Part shown: in pieces, positions 23,388 to 34,991 of the stretch | How the letters are laid out: every line of letters starts with the position of its first letter | Numbering within the stretch: the stretch's first letter is position 1 | NCBI RefSeq assembly: GCF_902167145.1 | Contig: NC_050098.1 | Location: 76,362,207-76,426,206 of the forward strand | Length of the DNA stretch: 64,000 nucleotides | Direction: 5' to 3' | Origin: Zea mays | Taxonomy: Eukaryota; Streptophyta; Magnoliopsida; Poales; Poaceae | The notes under the pieces: model-generated | Seen by the model: only the letters and a program-made list of their open reading frames with translations | Databases searched by the model: none | What the model was told of the DNA's origin: nothing | Position numbers and translations under genes: made by a program

Positions 23388-24325
23388 GCTATGGTGGGTA
23401 CAAGTGCGGTCATTGCACAGCGGCAGATGGGGTCAGTGGAGCATTGTATGCCAAGGTGGTGAGCCCTGGCCGCGAACAGGGGATCAATGGGGATGGTTGA
23501 TATGTGTGGGGACGGAGTGCCCCTACATGTCGTGTGTTTAGGTTTACCTTGCAAGGTTTTAAAACTCGATTCGAATCGTCTGCTTCTCGCAGCTAATGAG
23601 ACTGCTTGACCCCTTGTACTACATTGAGTAAGAAGGGAAATGAGGTTTACATGAGATAACTTGTTGTTTGTACTAAATGCTTGTTACCATGTATGCTTAG
23701 AAGGAGCAAACTTAGCTAAGATAATGATGCTAGAAATTGAAGAGCTAAAACTTGTTTTTAGACTCAGCTAGTGCTTTTGGCAAACCAAACCCCTCAGACA
23801 AACAACTACATGGTCTAGAGGTAGAGGAGTAGTTTCCTCACATCGGGTAAGTCTAGCTGAGTATTGGTATACTCAGCCTTGCTTGTGGCATATTTTTTGC
23901 AGGTACGCTCCAGGATATGGTTGATGGTGTGACTTGGCCTACCACCATGCCACTGGGTTGGACGGTCGAGTGGGATGCTGCTCCGGTAGGAGAGGAGCAA
24001 GAGGAGTAGTGGGCTAGGCCTTGCCCGATGCCTCGCTACCGACGATATCGATTATCCGCTGCATTTTATTTTGTGAACTTATACCAGCTAGTTGGGAAAC
24101 TCCGATTTATGTAATAACTCTAGTACTTTAATTTGAGGTTTTCCTATTTTATTGTATTTCTTCTGTGACTCACCTTCGAGTGAGTTTGTGGTATTTGATC
24201 CTGGTTAAGTGGCTTTATCAGACGAGATCTGAGGGACTGACGGGTTATTCCAAATTAAGTGTGTTACGGCCCCTGAGGCGTGACTTAGGCACTTAAACTG
24301 GAATAATTCGGGCGGTTTTGCCACA
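23388..24325 (+). repeat. Chr-4 5' LTR tail next to the primer-binding site
   Basis: About 938 bp of LTR 3' portion, from GCTATGGTGGGTACAAG to TTTTGCCACA, homologous to 21093-22026 and to 38487-39349. It leads straight into the primer-binding site, so it is the true end of the 5' LTR of the full element. Its head is absent here. Confidence 0.85.
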
Positions 24326-24327
24326 GC

Positions 24328-24339
24328 TGGTATCAGAGC
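24328..24339 (+). other. Chr-4 primer-binding site (tRNA-Met initiator type)
   Basis: TGGTATCAGAGC, two bases after the LTR end. It is complementary to the 3' end of plant initiator tRNA-Met and is the usual site in Ty1/copia and chromovirus elements. Confidence 0.9.
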
Positions 24340-24709
24340 AAATACCACCATAGAGAAGCACAATAAACCATGAATACCAACTTTCAAAAATCTAAAACTT
24401 GCTTGGAAACCAGTATTTGAATCGTCTGGACTAGAACGCTAGACCTAGGACGAAAGGCCTTAGAAATAGAGGGAGAAAGAGGTGGCTAATTAAGTAGGCC
24501 CTATGGGCCAGTCCTTAGTTTTTAAGGAAGCCCTAAAAGCACCCTTTATTCGGAGAGGAGACGTTATTCTCAGCATGCATGCATTATAAAAACTAAAAGG
24601 GATTGGACACTAAAGAAGTAAAAATTTGAGCTAACCCGCCTCCTTTTAACCACCCAAGTTCTTTTTATTTTCCTCTTCCACATAATCTTTACATCTGATA
24701 CCCTTGCGC

Positions 24710-25615
24710 TGATGACTTCACCCACCCCCGCCAATGGAGCAGACACACGTTTCAGCTCTGACTTCCTTTCTCACGATTGCTTTCCTTCATCTTGTGGGAA
24801 GTGCTTAACTCCGCCGGTTATCCTACGCCCCCTTTGTACATGGTGCAGCTGTACGAGGAGCAGCGGGTACCACGTTGTCGAGTCTTGCTGACTCTGGAGG
24901 CTCATCCCCTTCAGCCGGGTTGGCGTTCTCTTGACTCCGAGACGATTGGATTCAGGATGGACGACACCACTGAAGCAGCAACCATGAAGACTCTGATGAC
25001 TTTCTGTGGCTACCATCCCCTGGAGATGGTGATGCACCCCTTGGGACTCTTCCCTGCTGAGAAGAAGGATGACCCATGTGGTGCAACCGTGTGAGCCATG
25101 TGAAGGACGTATGGGCGATGTATCCTGACTTGGTTGGGAGAGTCACTATTCAGTGCATGACTGCGTTGTACCGCCTTCAGGCCCTGCAGAGCGACGCTAT
25201 GACACATCTTGCTAACCTCGCTCAAATCACCAAGCTTACCATCGACAGCCGAGAAGACTTTGTGGTCGACTTGTCCTCCGAGTTGGTGGAGAAGGACCTA
25301 TAGGTGGAAAGGCTGAGCCAGCGCATCTCCACCTTGGAGCAGCAGGTGGAGATCCCAGACAACACTATTGATATCTTGGAGAACAAGCACCATGATGTGC
25401 AGCGGGAACTTGAAGAAGCTAATGACCACCTGGACATGCACCACTTAGAGATGGAGGCCAATGAGGCCGGAAGCGAGGGAGAAGAGGCTCCTGAGGAGTT
25501 AGGACCAGCCCCTGGTGCCAATGGGACTACCTCCGTGATGCCCCCCTTCACCCACATCCAGTGTCGCTTCTACTGCTCAGGGTTGATCAGTCGTTTTGAC
25601 GCTTTAGGCGGATAG
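24710..25615 (+). pseudogene. Chr-4 extra coding region between primer-binding site and gag
   Basis: Three consecutive plus-strand frames form one decayed protein of roughly 270 codons. Blocks seen are VQLYEEQRVPRCRVLLTLEA, MKTLMTFCGYHPLEMVMHPL, VSHVKDVWAMYPDLVGRVTI, then a heptad-rich segment (VERLSQRISTLEQQVEI and VQRELEEANDHLDMHHLEME) that should form a coiled coil, and a Glu/Gly-rich end. Breaks are a frame change near 25080 and a TAG at 25301-25303 inside DL-VERL. I do not recognise a Pfam family and cannot give a function. It is not gag, which follows separately at 25844. It may be an accessory ORF of this lineage. Confidence 0.55.
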
Positions 25616-25843
25616 AAACCTACGCAAGCTTAGTAATGGTAGATTTTGGACTAGGCTTACGGGTACTTTCCCCTAATTGATGTAACCCCTGTGAACTTTT
25701 AAGATCTGTGGGATGTTTCTAACCATGTTATCTTCATTTGAACCTAATATTATGATTATGGCAATTTTCTTTCCATAAGAGATAATAGCATGTCGTTCGA
25801 AATTGTGAATTGAGATAACAATGGCGGCAATCTCTGTTTTTAG

Positions 25844-26830
25844 ATGGCAGCTAGGCAGCGTCGCAGGCAGAACGAGCAAGTTCCCCCGCCGCCTCCTCCA
25901 GCTCCCACAGTGCAGGAGCTGATGGCTCAGTAGAACGAGATTCTGCAACAGCTCTTGCAGCGCCAGCCCAACCCTCAGCAGTATGGTGGAGGCCAGCCGC
26001 AGCAACCTCCGGCAGCGGAAACCTACCAGGAGTTCCTAAGCACGCAGCCGCCTTTGTTCACAAAGGCAGAGGATCCGTTGGACACCGACGTGTGGTTACA
26101 CGTCGTGGAGTCCAAGTTTCCCCTCCTCATGGGAGACTACCCTGATGATACCAAGGCACGCTTCGCCGCGCAGCAGCTTCGTGGCCCTGCTCGGACTTGG
26201 TGGGACCACTTCCGTGCTATGCTACCTGATGATCGTGAAGTGTCTTGGGAGGAATTCAAGGCTGCTTTCAGAGGGCACCATATCCCAGCTAGAATTCTTG
26301 ATCGCAAGTTGAATGAATTTATGGCACTCAATCAAGGAACCCGCACGGTATTGCAGTATGCTCAGGCCTTCAACGACCTGTGCCAGTACGCAGGATATCA
26401 TGCTGATTCCGATGAGAAGAAGAGAGACCGCTTCTGCAGGGGTCTCAACACCAAGCTGCGGGAACATCTCAACACTGTCTGGGCTGATAGCTTCAATAAG
26501 TTGGTCAACCTGGCCATCTCCCAGGAGGAATGTATTGTAGCTCACCGGGCAAAGAAGAAGAGAAAGGCACCAATGGCAGCACCATCCGCTCAGGCCCAGA
26601 GGTTCAAGATTGTTTCTCACAATCAGAGCAGGGGATTTCAGCAGGAGGCAGGCAAATGGGTGATCAGGCCCCCTCAGCAGCAGCAGCCGGCACCCACCCG
26701 TTTTCCAGCCCCCGCTCCAAGGAACAATCAGCCTCCGCAACAGCAGCAATTCCGCCAGGGAAATGGAAACAAGTGCTTCACTTGTGGCAATGTGGGCCAC
26801 TATGCTAAGAATTGCCCAAGAAATCAGTAG
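25844..26830 (+). pseudogene. Chr-4 gag
   Basis: The start ATG 25844 opens MAARQRRRQNEQ with a poly-Pro stretch. A TAG at 25931-25933 interrupts codon 30, and the frame then stays open. The capsid core is visible (WLHVVESKFPLL, LRGPARTWWDHF, FKAAFRGHHIPARILDRKLN, EFMALNQGTRTVLQYAQAFN), followed by a Gln/Pro-rich linker and one zinc knuckle CFTCGNVGHYAKNC (CX2CX4HX4C), which binds RNA in virus-like particles. The frame ends at TAG 26828, after which the same frame continues as protease, so gag-pro were probably one reading frame originally. Size and layout are normal for a plant chromovirus Gag. Confidence 0.85.
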
Positions 26831-26836
26831 AGGAAG

Positions 26837-27478
26837 ATGCCAGCACCAAATCAAGACAAGGGAAGAAAGCAGAAGGTGCAAGTCAGGCAAGGGAAGATCA
26901 ACTTCACTACTCTAGAGGAGTTACCTAAGGGAGCCCCCATCATGAGTAGTATCTTTTTAGTTTTTAATCAACCTGCATTAATTCTGTTTGATTCTGGTGC
27001 ATCTCATAGTTTCATTAGCCAGAAGTTCAGTGCTAAATGTCAATTGCCTTTCTATCATACAAAAGGATCATTCATGATAGCCACACCTGGGGGTAAAATT
27101 GCAACCAACCAATTAAACCGAAATGTGCCTATCTCGATGGGAAGTAGAATCTTCAAAACCACACTCCTGATTTTGGGATTAGAGGGTATGGACATCATTC
27201 TCGGAGCTAACTGGATGACACAACACCGAGTAGTGTTGGATGTAGCTGCCAGAGCTCTAGAGATTCGTTCCCCTACATTCGAAGACCTTGTGTTGTATCT
27301 ACCCTGCCAAGATTCTACTCAATCATGTGCTTTTGCTATGATGGAGTCACCTGTGAAGAAGATTCCAGTGGTCTACGAGTATGTAGATGTTTTTCCTGAT
27401 GAATTGCTAGGAATGCCCCAGACCGGGATATCGAATTCGCCATCGAGTTGCAACCGGGAACGTCACCTATTTCCATGA
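26837..27478 (+). pseudogene. Chr-4 aspartic protease region
   Basis: The frame continues gag after the TAG at 26828. The active site LFDSGASHSFIS has an intact Asp-Ser-Gly, and the second block is MDIILGANWM, typical of chromovirus proteases that process Gag-Pol. A one-base loss near 27420 (after ELLGMP) throws the frame, so the conserved pre-RT text continues in the next frame from about 27430. Before the shift [10 protein letters not shown] marks the link to RT. Confidence 0.85.
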
Positions 27479-28740
27479 GGCCTTACCGGATGCCACCCGC
27501 TGAGTTGGCAGAATTGAAGAAGCAATTGCAAGAATTACTGGACAAAGGTTTTATTCGCCCAAGTACTTCGCCTTGGGGATGTCCAGCCTTGTTTGTAAAG
27601 AAGAAGAATGAAAGCTTGAGGCTGTGCATAGATTACCGCCCACTTAATGCGGTAACTATCAAGAACAAGTATCCATTGCCTCGTATTGATGTTCTTTTCG
27701 ATTAGTTGGTCGGAGCCAAAGTGTTTTCCAAGATAGACCTTCGCTCCGGCTATCATCAGATCAAGATACGAGCAAGCGATATTCTGAAGACTGCCTTCTC
27801 GACCAGATATGGGCTATATGAATTTCTGGTGATGTCACTTGGGCTGACCAATGCACCAGCATATTTCATGTATCTGATGAATTCTGTTTTCATGCCTGAA
27901 TTGGACAAGTTCGTAGTGGTTTTCATTGATGATATCTTGGTGTACTCGAAGAACGAAGAAGAGCATGCCGGTCATTTGCATATAGTGCTTCAACGTCCGC
28001 GAGAGCACCGTCTTTATGCCAAATTGTCAAAATGTGATTTTTGGTTGAAGGAAATCAAATTCTTCGGTCACACTATCTCTTAGGCAGGCATAGCTATTGA
28101 TCCTGATAAGGTGTAAGAGGTGATGAACTGGAAGCCACCGACGACTGTCCGCCAAATTCGAAGGTTTCTGGAATTGGCTGGTTATTACCAAAGGTTCATT
28201 CCAGATTTCTCTCGAATTGTGAAGCCCATAACTGAATTGTTGAAGAAAGAAGCCAAGTTTGTTTGGGGTTAGAAGTGCGAAGATGCCTTCCATACATTGA
28301 GGCAACATCTAACCACAGCACCGGTGTTAGCGCAACCCGACAGCAGTAGGCCGTTTGATGTGTACTGTGATGCCTCTGGCACTGGACTAGGTTCTGTCCT
28401 GATGCAAGAAAACCGAGTCATTGCTTACACATCAAGAGCACTCAGGCCTCATGAGAAAAATTATCCCACTCATGACTTGGAGTTGGCAGCTGTGGTCCAT
28501 GCATTGAAAATGTGGAGACACTATTTGATGGGAACCCACTGCAACATCTTCACTGATCATAAGGGCCTTAAGTATATCTTTACTCAGGATGATCTCAACA
28601 TGAGGCAGAGAAGATGGCTAGAGATGATCAAGGACTATGACCTGGAGGTACATTATCACCCAGGAAAAGCCAATGTAGTGGCAGATGCCTTGAGTCGGAA
28701 GTTGCAATGCAACTGTGTCAGGATGGATTCTCGCATTGAC
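27430..28740 (+). pseudogene. Chr-4 reverse transcriptase and RNase H
   Basis: RT motifs in order: [72 protein letters not shown], the catalytic FIDDILVYS (both metal-binding Asp present), FFGHTIS, then the connection and RNase H with [44 protein letters not shown] and HPGKANVVADALSR. Stops at 27703 (TAG), 28081 (TAG), 28114 (TAA) and 28270 (TAG) break it. Catalytic residues are otherwise kept, so decay is by nonsense changes more than by loss of motifs. Confidence 0.85.
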
Positions 28741-30177
28741 ACCCTGTGTGATGAGCTGAGCAAAATGAAGATTGAAGCGATTCCTTCTGGTGCTTTGTCT
28801 CACATTTCCGTTGAGCCAGCTTTGCAAGACCAGATCATCATGGCCCAGCTCAGTGATAAGGGAGTGCAAATTATTAAGGAGAACCTCCATCAGAAGACAG
28901 AAAAGTATAAATGTTTCCGCCAAGATGGAAAGGGTATATTGTGGTTTGAAAGCAGATTGGTAGTTCCTAAAGATAAAGATCTCAAGAAGAAAATCTTGGA
29001 TGAGGCCCATCTCTCCAAATTCTCCATGCATCCAGGGAGCACCAAAATGTACCATGATTTGAAGCCCTTGTATTGGTGGACCAGAATGAAGAGGGAGATA
29101 GCCCAATATGTATCAGAATGTGACACCTATCAGAGGATAAAGGCAAGCCACTTGAAATCAGCTGGAGCTTTGCAACCCCTATCTATACCTTCGTGGAAAT
29201 GGGATGACATCATTATGGATTTCATTGTGGGTCTGCCCAACACCTCTCATCATCATGATTCGATTTGGGTTATTGTGGACCGACTAACAAAAGTGACACA
29301 TTTTCTCCAAGTGCACACCACTGATAAGGCTCAAAAGTATGCAGAGTTGTACATTGACCGAATCGTGTGTTTGCACGGATTGCCCCAGACCATTGTCTCT
29401 GACCGAGGAGCCCAATTTGTTGCTAGATTTTGGGAACAGCTGCAAGAGTCTTTGGGAACCAAGCTAATCAGAAGTTCAGCTTACCACCTACAGACTGATG
29501 GTCAGACCGAGAGGGTAAACCAAATTCTTGAAGATATGCTGAGAGCTTGTGCGATCGATTGTGGCAAGAACAGGGATAAGCGCCTCTCCTTGACAGAGTT
29601 TGCTTATAATAACAGTTATCAATCTAGCCTAAAGATGGCACCCTTCGAAGCTCTCCATGGGAGAAGGTGTCGAACACCCCTCAATTGGTCTCAGCCTGGA
29701 GAAAGAGAAGTTTTCGGACCTGACTTAGTGACTGAAGCTGAAAGGAAGGTCAAAGTAATCAGGAAGAATCTAGAAGCTGCTCAGGCCAGGCAGAAGAGTT
29801 ACCATGATAAGAGAAGGAAACCTCTCTAGTTCGAGGTGGGAGATTTCGTATATCTCAAGGTCTCACCCACCAAGGGAATGAAGAGATTTGGGATCAAAGG
29901 CAAGTTAGCCCCTCGTTACATTGGACCTTATGAGATCATAGAAGCATGTGGACCCGTGGCATACAAATTGAAGTTACCTCCAAAAATGTCTGCCATCCAC
30001 AATGTATTTCATGTATCCCAACTGAAGAAGTGTGTTCGATTGCCGACTGAGATCATAGCAGAACCAGAATTGGAGATAGAGCCAGATCTATCGTACCAAG
30101 AGTACCCTTCCAAGGTTCTGGATTGCAAGGAAAGATCAACTCGGGCTAAATCGATCAAAATGTATAAGATCCAATAA
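28741..30177 (+). pseudogene. Chr-4 integrase and chromodomain
   Basis: The zinc-binding region reads [18 protein letters not shown] ... CDTYQ: the last Cys of the HHCC set is Tyr. The catalytic triad is intact: Asp in MDFIVGLP, Asp in SDRGAQF and Glu in QTDGQTERVNQ, 35 residues apart. TAG at 29827 cuts the frame before FEVGDFVYLKVSP. The tail has the GPF/Y-type FGIKGKLAPRYIGPY, VFHVSQLKKCVR and a chromodomain-like EYPSKVLDCKERS, followed by further stops (30175, 30206, 30223). The chromodomain tail would steer integration to silent chromatin. Confidence 0.85.
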
Positions 30178-30500
30178 AGTAATCACTCAGAAGAAGAGGC
30201 TCCTTAGGAGACTGAGGAAATCTAGCGTTCCAACTTCCCCGATTGCCTACTTAAGGAAATTGGCAAGTAATCATGCCCAACCCCTCCTCCTGCCCTTTGA
30301 ATCTAAATTTCAGAAAAATAATCTTAATATAAAAAGAGTTAATTGTAAGTTAAGAATTAAAAGGACTTCCTTCTGAAGTTCCAAAGAGAATGACATTCGA
30401 AGAGCAGTTGCCTTAATAAATAAAGCACCCATTTCCAGGAAGCCTTAACCCTTCACTTCACCTCGGGAGGACTCCAACCCGAATCTCGGGACGAGATTCC

Positions 30501-30516
30501 TTGAAGGGGGGAAGGC
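30501..30516 (+). other. Chr-4 polypurine tract
   Basis: TTGAAGGGGGGAAGGC just before the 3' LTR, preceded by the same GGGACGAGATT word as in Chr-1. Confidence 0.8.
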
Positions 30517-33455
30517 TATGACACCCCAGTGTCACCTAGGGTTTCTTCTTTAAGCTAACTTGAACTCTTATCACATGTGAACCAAATAGAGTCATGGACA
30601 TCAAAAATTAATAACAAAGGTTTAAAGTGAGTCTTTTTCATCTTAAGAAACTCTCCTTAATCATGTCATTAACCTCAAGGTAAGAAGAACTCTCAAACCC
30701 TAATTAATCCTAAGTGAACCATTAAGCACATAAAAGGGAATTTAGGAAAAGGCTTGGGAAAAATACAAAATTTTGGTAAGAACCAAATAACAAAGTTTTA
30801 CTACACTAAATGATCAACAAGATATAGTAAGAAAGTTTTGCCATTTGGTTTTTCCAAAATCCCCAAATCAGCCTTGAACCAAGGTCCCATGGGGAAATTC
30901 AGAATTCAAAATTTCTGAATTTCAGAACCCTTTTTCAAGATCAAATGTGTTCCCTGTTTTCCAAAACTCAAAACCAAAAGGTCCAAATATCAAAGTGGTG
31001 CCAAATTTCCTTGAACATGCTCTGGAAAAATTTGAACTCAAACCAAAATCGTTTAGCACGCTTTTGGCACCGTTTGACCTCGGGACCCGACTATCTGACA
31101 CTGGCACCTTGATGACGCTACAACTCTCTGTCCCTAGCCTAAAACCGTGCGACGTCCACACACAAACGACAAAGCTCAGTCATGGGAACAAATCCTTCCC
31201 ATGCGCTCTCAAGTCCAGCCCGAGCCAAGTTCACCGGACTTCGCCTCGAGCACGCCGCACCAACGCCCCCCATCACCACCCGAGCCTCAGCCACCATGGC
31301 CAGCTCTTTCCAGTCACTTCCAAGCCGCGCCAGCCACTCGGTTAGCTTCGCCAATAGCCCGTGAAGCTTTCCAAGTCCTCGGACCCGACAGAACTTCACA
31401 GGAGACCTGAGATCGTGCTCGCCGGACTTCGATCGCCCGCCTGCGCGTGTAGACCGAGCAATCCAGTAAGCCATTCTCAAATTCCTCACGCACACATCTT
31501 CCTTGACCTCTGGTGAAGCTCCCTGACCCATTCAATCGGAATATGGCGCAGTGAGCAGGCCGGATTCCTCGCCGCTGACGAGCTCCCCCGCCTGCGCACG
31601 CGGACCGACCTACTCCGACCACCGCAGCCGATGATCCGTACCTCGACGTGATCTCCAGAGACTCCCGGACCTCACTCGACCCCTCACCAGAGCAGCCTCG
31701 CCGCCGGTAAGCCCCTCCGCCCTTTTCTTCCGCCGCGGTCACAGTTCCATTAGGTGAAGGATTGCGGGTTCAAGTTCGTGAAACCCTAGGGGGTTTTCTG
31801 TAGAGCCATAGACTCAGATGAATAGTGAATCGAGGACCTGTCTGTAATACACTTAAAACCTTTCGCCAGGGACCCCAGTGCAAAACCGTTTTTCCTTTAA
31901 CTATTTCTAATTAATCTTTTAAAATTCAGTAGAGAACTTAGAAAATTTATATCTTGAGTTATATTCAACCAAATTTAACCAAACCAATTTTGCTGGATTC
32001 AAAATATTATGAATTGTCACCTAAAAATACTAAAACCTATGCTTTCTGTTTTAAATTTTAGAGTTTGAGATTAATTAAGGAAACTGACCAAACCATAATA
32101 AAATAAGAAAAATTAGTTATGCTTCTGTGCCGAACTTAAGAAAATTTGTAGAAGTTCAAACCCCACTGAGACACTGTTTAAAATAGTGAGCATCCCAGTA
32201 TTGAAGATTTAAGTAGGGTTATCTATTAAAAGCCATTTTGCCCGAAACTTAAGAAAATAAGAAAGGTATTAGAAAATAATGAACAGTGAATGCAAATATT
32301 TTTCCTAGACCACATAAGTAATAGAGAACCTAGGAAAAATAAAGGGACCCCTAGTCCAGAACATATTCAAGGTGAAATGTTTTATTAAACACTAATAAAA
32401 CTAGAAAAACAATTATTAGAATTATGAAAACCATTTCAAAATTGTTAATAAAAATTTAGTGGACTTGTAACCACCAGGACCTCACTACAAAAATGATAAA
32501 CACCTCAACATATCATTTTAAGTAGGGTAAACAAATAAAGCTTGATATTAAGCCATATTTCAAATAAATCATAAGCAAGCCAAAATTGTGCATTAGTGGG
32601 CAAATAGATTTTTACCAGATTAATAATAAAGTAGGCCACCAGAGAAAAATGCAAAACCCAATTGAAAGCTACAAATAATACCCATTGCCAATACTCCATG
32701 AAAAAGACCATTTAGTTCAAAAAAATTCCTACCACCTTTTCCTTAAGAAAAGAGCTACCAAATTTCTGAATGATTGCTGTTGCACAAAGAAGAAGATAGG
32801 AAAAATTAGAAATTTGTCGTTTGATATTTTTCAAATATAGCGGTAGTAGAAAGCACCCCTTTGGCTAGAAACTTTAGAAAATCATAATAAAATAACTAAT
32901 AAGTATTAGTGGCTAAAAATCTACACAAAGTCACGTTATAACATCTAGATGCTAGCAAAAATAAGTCTTAGAAAATAACCCCTTGTTAAAAGAAGGTTGT
33001 AGTTCAAAACACCCCCTCTGCCTAATATTTGATAATTTTATACAGAGACTTTTTAAGCCCCAAATTTTGAGACAGAGACTTATACACCAGTAAGAAGCAC
33101 TGTAATTTTTGCAGAATTTTTAGAAATTTATTAAGCTATCTTGTAGTTCAAACCCACCTTAAAAGAATAAAAGAAATAGAAAAGAAGAGAGGGAACAATA
33201 AATCTCACTCCAATGACTTCAGCTAGAAACCTTCATAAACTCTCACTAAGACATTCAAAGAAATCAGTGGAACACCAAAATGAACTTACCAATTAGCTTA
33301 ATCAAGCTTGACCCTAATTTTGCTAAGTGTACCACAAAAATCTTCAGCAGCAAGATTGAGCACTACCTTATTAAATTAATCTCCCCCCATCAAATTTTAA
33401 TTGCAAAATTGCATAGCATGCCGTACATGTATCTTACTTATTGCATTCATTAGAT

Positions 33456-33580
33456 TGCAATCTCCTGACGGAGAGTACTTGCTCATCCCCGAGCAAGGAG
33501 CTGTCCACGAAGAAGACCAGGAGCAAGCTCCTGAGACTACCATCGAGGATCTCCCCGCAGCCCCAGCTATTGAAGGCAAG
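33456..33580 (+). other. Acidic exon-like module in Chr-4 3' LTR
   Basis: DGEYLLIPEQGAVHEEDQEQ followed by an acidic, Pro-rich run up to IEG at GAAGGCAAG, preceded by TTGCATTCATTAG. It differs from the 20498 copy by few bases. Confidence 0.45.
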
Positions 33581-34985
33581 CCCCGGTTTATGCATAACCG
33601 TTTATATATATGCTAACTTTACTACACTTATTGTTTGTAGGTTTGTAATGTGCACTTAAGTGTAGGAGTTGCTTGAAACCCTTAGTTGCATGAACTCAGG
33701 GTTCCTTTGAGATGGATACTAGTATGCTAGGTCGAGTAGCTGCTATGCTAATCAGGATCTCGGTAGAAGTCGAGTGATTTTTCTAGCACTCGCGCGAGGT
33801 CAGGAATTGATTGTATTCATCTTGATAACGTGATCTATGATGGTCCATGGACTTGGATCCAGTGAGGATGCCTTGACCATGAGACGGGAAAAGGGATTAA
33901 GGATTCATGTGTGGATACCTGAGTCAAGCGTTTGAATGTACTAAACACATGTCGGGAAATATGGTAACCAGTAAACCTAGTACCTGAGTGAAGCCGGGCG
34001 CAGACTTTTCTCCTCACGCAACCTGAGACTGGGTCTCCCATGCTAGCTATGGTGGGTACAAGTGCGGTCATTGCACGGCGGCAGCCGGGGTCAGTGGAGC
34101 ATTGTATGCCAAGGCGGTAAGCCTGTAACACCCCAAGTGTTACTTAGAGTTTTCACTCAAGGCTACACTAATAAACCCATCATCACATGTGATTTAAATT
34201 GGGCAAAGGACTCCAAACTTGGAAATCAAGACCCTAAGTAAGTGCAACCCATATTAAATGTCATGGCTTGGCTTATCATGCACATATAGTGGGGAGAATT
34301 GCCCAAACCCTAATGCAAACCCCTTTGGACAATTGGAGCACTATAAGTGAGTATGACCAAAAGGCTATAAAAACCACATGATCATGACTTGGGCCAATTA
34401 TAACAATTGTAGTACACCTAATACCCTACTAAAATAGTAAGAATGTGACCCCAAAAAGGTTTCAGAATAACCCTAAAAGGGTCACCAAAGGGAGAAACCT
34501 AAGAGAAAAATCAGATTTCTTCTAAGTCCAAAACCAACCCTTTTCCAAAGATCAAACATGTTCACCCTCTTTCAAACTTCAAAACCACTTGGCCCAATGG
34601 ACAAAGTGGCGCCTAAAGACCTCCAAAACATTCTGGAAAAGTTTAAACCCAACCCTAAGTCGTTTGACACGACTTGGCACAAGTTTTGTCACGGTGTGGA
34701 CAGCTCTGACAAAGCCGACTTCCCACCCCATATCTCTCTAACCCGACCACATCTCCCCTTGGAACTCACATGAACTATGTAGCCCTAGGTGCAGGGAAGA
34801 GATCTCTCAAAGGTCTTAGGGCAAGATTCGCACGTTTGGCTGCTCAGCAAGGGGAAGAACAAGAGCAGAAACAAACCTACACGTGTTCGACGCGCCCTGG
34901 GCTAGCCAGAGCACACCCTACGCCCACCCCCGCGTGCCCCGCGTCGCGCCAAAGCCGAGCCGGCGCCGTTGTCCGCGCCCGCGCC

Positions 34986-34991
34986 TATAAA
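34986..34991 (+). promoter_or_regulatory. Chr-5 LTR TATA box
   Basis: TATAAA in the context GCGCCTATAAAGCCC, in the GC-rich block as in Chr-4. Confidence 0.6.

Noticed and set aside
24328..24339. Possible tRNA gene fragment
   Set aside because: The match is only the 12-base primer-binding site next to an LTR; no cloverleaf can be drawn around it.
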